64,000 bases of DNA from Oscillospiraceae bacterium (GTDB taxonomy: Bacteria > Bacillota > Clostridia > Oscillospirales > Oscillospiraceae), in contig JAFYNQ010000102.1 of the NCBI GenBank assembly GCA_017548065.1, positions 1 through 64,000 of the forward strand, given 5' to 3'. Every line of letters starts with the position of its first letter. Within the stretch, counting starts at the first letter, position 1. Shown here piece by piece: positions 62,339 to 64,000 of this stretch. Under the pieces are notes generated by a model. The model had not been told where the DNA came from. It did no database searches and saw nothing but the letters and a program-made list of their open reading frames with translations. The position numbers and the translations under genes were made by a program.

Positions 62339-63721
62339 TTTATTCCGGGACCGCAAGTCGGTCCCGAATTTTTCATATATTCGCAAAATGTGTAATAATT
62401 CAGGCATTAACAAAAATATAGCAATCAAATTTGGAATTGACATCAACCCATTTACAATTTCCGAGACAAGCCACACTGTCTGTGTTTTCAGAATCGCACC
62501 AATGATCACAACAGTGATTTGCATCATTACGAAGAAATTCCATACTCGGTATCCAAATAAAAATTGCGCACAACGCAAGCCATACAAGCTCCACCCTAAA
62601 ATTGTGGCAAAGGCAAAACTACTTAATGCCAGTGCAATGGGAATGTTGACCCATTTACCATATACTGCAGTAAACGCTTGAGATGTTAAGCGAATACCGA
62701 TGTCAGTTCCGTACGGAACAACAACACCACTACACAAAATAACAAGCGCCGTCATTGTGCAAATCACAATGGTATCAATAAAAACCTCCATTATCCCCAT
62801 CAACCCCTGTTGAATAGGTTGATTACCGCATGCCGATGCGTGTGCAATGGAAGCCGTTCCCATTCCTGCCTCGTTTGTAAACACTCCTCTTGCAGCACCA
62901 ATTCGCAGCGCAGTAAAGCTTGAACCGATCATGCCACCGGTGACAGCTTCAGGAGAAAAAGCGCCGATAAAAATTGAACGTAGTGCGTGCGGCAAAGTAT
63001 TTCGGGTAAGCACAAGAACTGTCAAACAAAGCAATATATAAAAGCCTGCCGCTATTGGAACGATAAATTCCGCTGCTTGAGCGATTTTCTTTGCTCCTCC
63101 TAACAAAAGAATCAATAATAGCAACGCTATTCCAGCTGCCACCAGTAGTCTTTCCATTGTGTCAAACGGAAACCCAAACGACGACATCACTTCAGCAAAA
63201 CCGTTTATAACCGTATTCACCTGGGTGGCATTCCCAACGCCGAAAGACGCAACAACACCAAAGAAAGCATAGACATATGCAAGATAATGCCATTTTGTTT
63301 TCAATCCCTTAACGATTGTGATCATGGGGCCGCCTACATATTCACCACGCTCATTCACATATCTATACCGCATAGACAAAACGATCTCTGCAAATTTTGT
63401 GATCATTCCAACAAAACCACTTACCCACAACCAGAAAACAGCACCCGGTCCACCCAATGCGATAGCGCCGGCAACACCGGCAAGATTTCCGGTGCCAACC
63501 GTAGCCGCCAAAGCTGTGCATAACGCTCTGTAAGGAGAGATTTCGCCCTCACTTTCTTTTCTGCCTTTAAATTGCAAGAAAAATTGTTTCAGCGCATTTG
63601 GAAAGAGGCGGATTTGCAAAAATCCCGTTTTTAATGTTAGCAGAATGCCTACCCAAAGAATCATAAACAAAGCCGGCACTCCCCAAACAAATTTATTGAC
63701 TGCCTCTATAAAAACAAACAT
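62327..63721 (-). CDS. Alanine/glycine:cation symporter (AGCS family)
   Basis: 464 residues, about 11 membrane segments. Family signature T-V-G-T-G-N-L-A-G-V-A near 76-86, followed by G-G-P-G-A-V-F-W-L-W near 91-100, and G-S-S-F-T-A-L-R near 265-272. Imports small amino acids with sodium or protons. Start ATG has GGAGGG 6 nt upstream. Last 12 nt overlap glnN. Confidence 0.92.
   Translation of the reverse strand: MFVFIEAVNKFVWGVPALFMILWVGILLTLKTGFLQIRLFPNALKQFFLQFKGRKESEGEISPYRALCTALAATVGTGNLAGVAGAIALGGPGAVFWLWVSGFVGMITKFAEIVLSMRYRYVNERGEYVGGPMITIVKGLKTKWHYLAYVYAFFGVVASFGVGNATQVNTVINGFAEVMSSFGFPFDTMERLLVAAGIALLLLILLLGGAKKIAQAAEFIVPIAAGFYILLCLTVLVLTRNTLPHALRSIFIGAFSPEAVTGGMIGSSFTALRIGAARGVFTNEAGMGTASIAHASACGNQPIQQGLMGIMEVFIDTIVICTMTALVILCSGVVVPYGTDIGIRLTSQAFTAVYGKWVNIPIALALSSFAFATILGWSLYGLRCAQFLFGYRVWNFFVMMQITVVIIGAILKTQTVWLVSEIVNGLMSIPNLIAIFLLMPELLHILRIYEKFGTDLRSRNKSIE
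62346..62373 (+). terminator. Terminator of glnN inside the symporter gene
   Basis: An 8-bp perfect stem (62346-62353 with 62359-62366), 5-nt loop, five T. It lies entirely within the 3-prime coding end of the opposite gene. Confidence 0.8.
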
Positions 63722-63730
63722 ATGCCCTCC

Positions 63731-63768
63731 AAGAAAGAAAAGAGCAGCCTCATAAAGGCTGCTCTTTT
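63731..63768 (-). terminator. Terminator between ArsC-like gene and symporter
   Basis: A 13-bp perfect stem (63738-63750 with 63756-63768), 5-nt loop; minus-strand TTTTCTTTCTT runs into the symporter Shine-Dalgarno. Confidence 0.8.
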
Positions 63769-63778
63769 GTGCTACTTA

Positions 63779-64000
63779 TTAATCCCAGGTCGCCCACATT
63801 TCAGGACAATAGCCAACCGTTACTTGTTTTCCGTTACGAACGATAGGCGTACACATCAAGGCTGGATCATCAAAAACCTTATCTTCTTTTGCGATTTTAT
63901 CGTCCATATACTTCAACAGCGTGATGGCATCCGACTTTCCATCCCAATCGATCAGGTTGTCAATACCGCCAACACCTCGCAATACTGCATCAAACTCCTT
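63779..64000 (-). CDS. Possible ArsC/glutaredoxin-like protein, C-terminal part
   Basis: The frame is open to the window edge, so the N-terminus lies beyond it; 73 residues are visible. The end P-A-L-M-C-T-P-I-V-R-N-G-K with V-G-Y-C-P-E-M-W is reminiscent of the P-I-V...G end of the ArsC/Spx/glutaredoxin superfamily, with the C-x-x-C part missing from view. The assignment is tentative. It is followed by its own terminator. Confidence 0.35.
   Translation of the reverse strand, partial: KEFDAVLRGVGGIDNLIDWDGKSDAITLLKYMDDKIAKEDKVFDDPALMCTPIVRNGKQVTVGYCPEMWATWD

Overview
The window reads as chromosomal core of an endospore-forming member of the Clostridia. The evidence is a complete spoIIIA operon (AA to AH), spoIIAA-spoIIAB-sigF, and yqfC-yqfD, ylbJ, yunB, cwlD and cotJ genes, together with low-GC Gram-positive promoters and Shine-Dalgarno sites, a T-box leader on valS and a type III glutamine synthetase. 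The gene set and order resemble the Oscillospirales (Ruminococcaceae/Oscillospiraceae); that placement is inference. No phage, insertion sequence, CRISPR array or resistance island was seen.

Layout. 0-5.4 kb: end of a GNAT acetyltransferase, then a signal-recognition/ribosome operon (ylxM-ffh-rpsP-khpA, then rimM-trmD-sir2; rplS is absent), facing a TSCPD protein and YbaK. 5.5-9.8 kb: TepA-like protease, a degenerate UppP/BacA-like protein and the FtsK/SpoIIIE translocase. 9.9-14.4 kb: spoIIIA operon. 14.5-18.6 kb: asp23, nusB, a TsaD paralogue, xseA, xseB, ispA. 18.8-26.2 kb: cotJ genes (with a cotJA-cotJB fusion), cwlD, radA, two Xer-type recombinases around pfkA, and a SpoIIM-like membrane protein. 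26.5-39.4 kb: a long minus-strand block (yqfC, yqfD, phoH, ybeY, era, yqzL, recO, mutS2, an HPr-like gene, uvrC, rsmD, a coiled-coil protein, phosphoglucomutase). 39.4-47.3 kb: ylbJ, a small cysteine protein, ligA, yunB, pcrA and the sigma-F operon. 47.4-53.4 kb: valS with its T-box, a glycosyltransferase, rsmE, tRNA-Leu(GAG) and meso-DAP dehydrogenase. 53.6-64 kb: an oxidoreductase, a class III aminotransferase with a MurT/GatD-like pair, GtrA, an aspartate aminotransferase, GlnN, an alanine/glycine:cation symporter and the end of a possible ArsC-like gene.

How it fits together. Two themes dominate: spore formation (forespore sigma F control, the SpoIIIA channel, DNA translocation, cortex and coat) and genome maintenance/translation (RadA, UvrC, MutS2, RecO, PcrA, LigA, Era, YbeY, TrmD, RimM, RsmD, RsmE). 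A third theme, peptidoglycan and nitrogen metabolism (Ddh, MurT/GatD-like, GlnN, aminotransferases), fills the right end.

The most unusual items are proteins that keep a known fold and gene context but lose catalytic residues: a GatD homologue without its nucleophilic cysteine, a UppP-like protein without two active-site positions, and an HPr-like protein with Tyr15 in place of His15 but Ser46 kept. Others are a cotJA-cotJB fusion, a perfect hairpin on a recombinase promoter, a promoter lying inside a terminator ahead of uvrC, and an orphan plus-strand terminator that may end a small RNA. No clearly novel multigene defence or mobile system was found.
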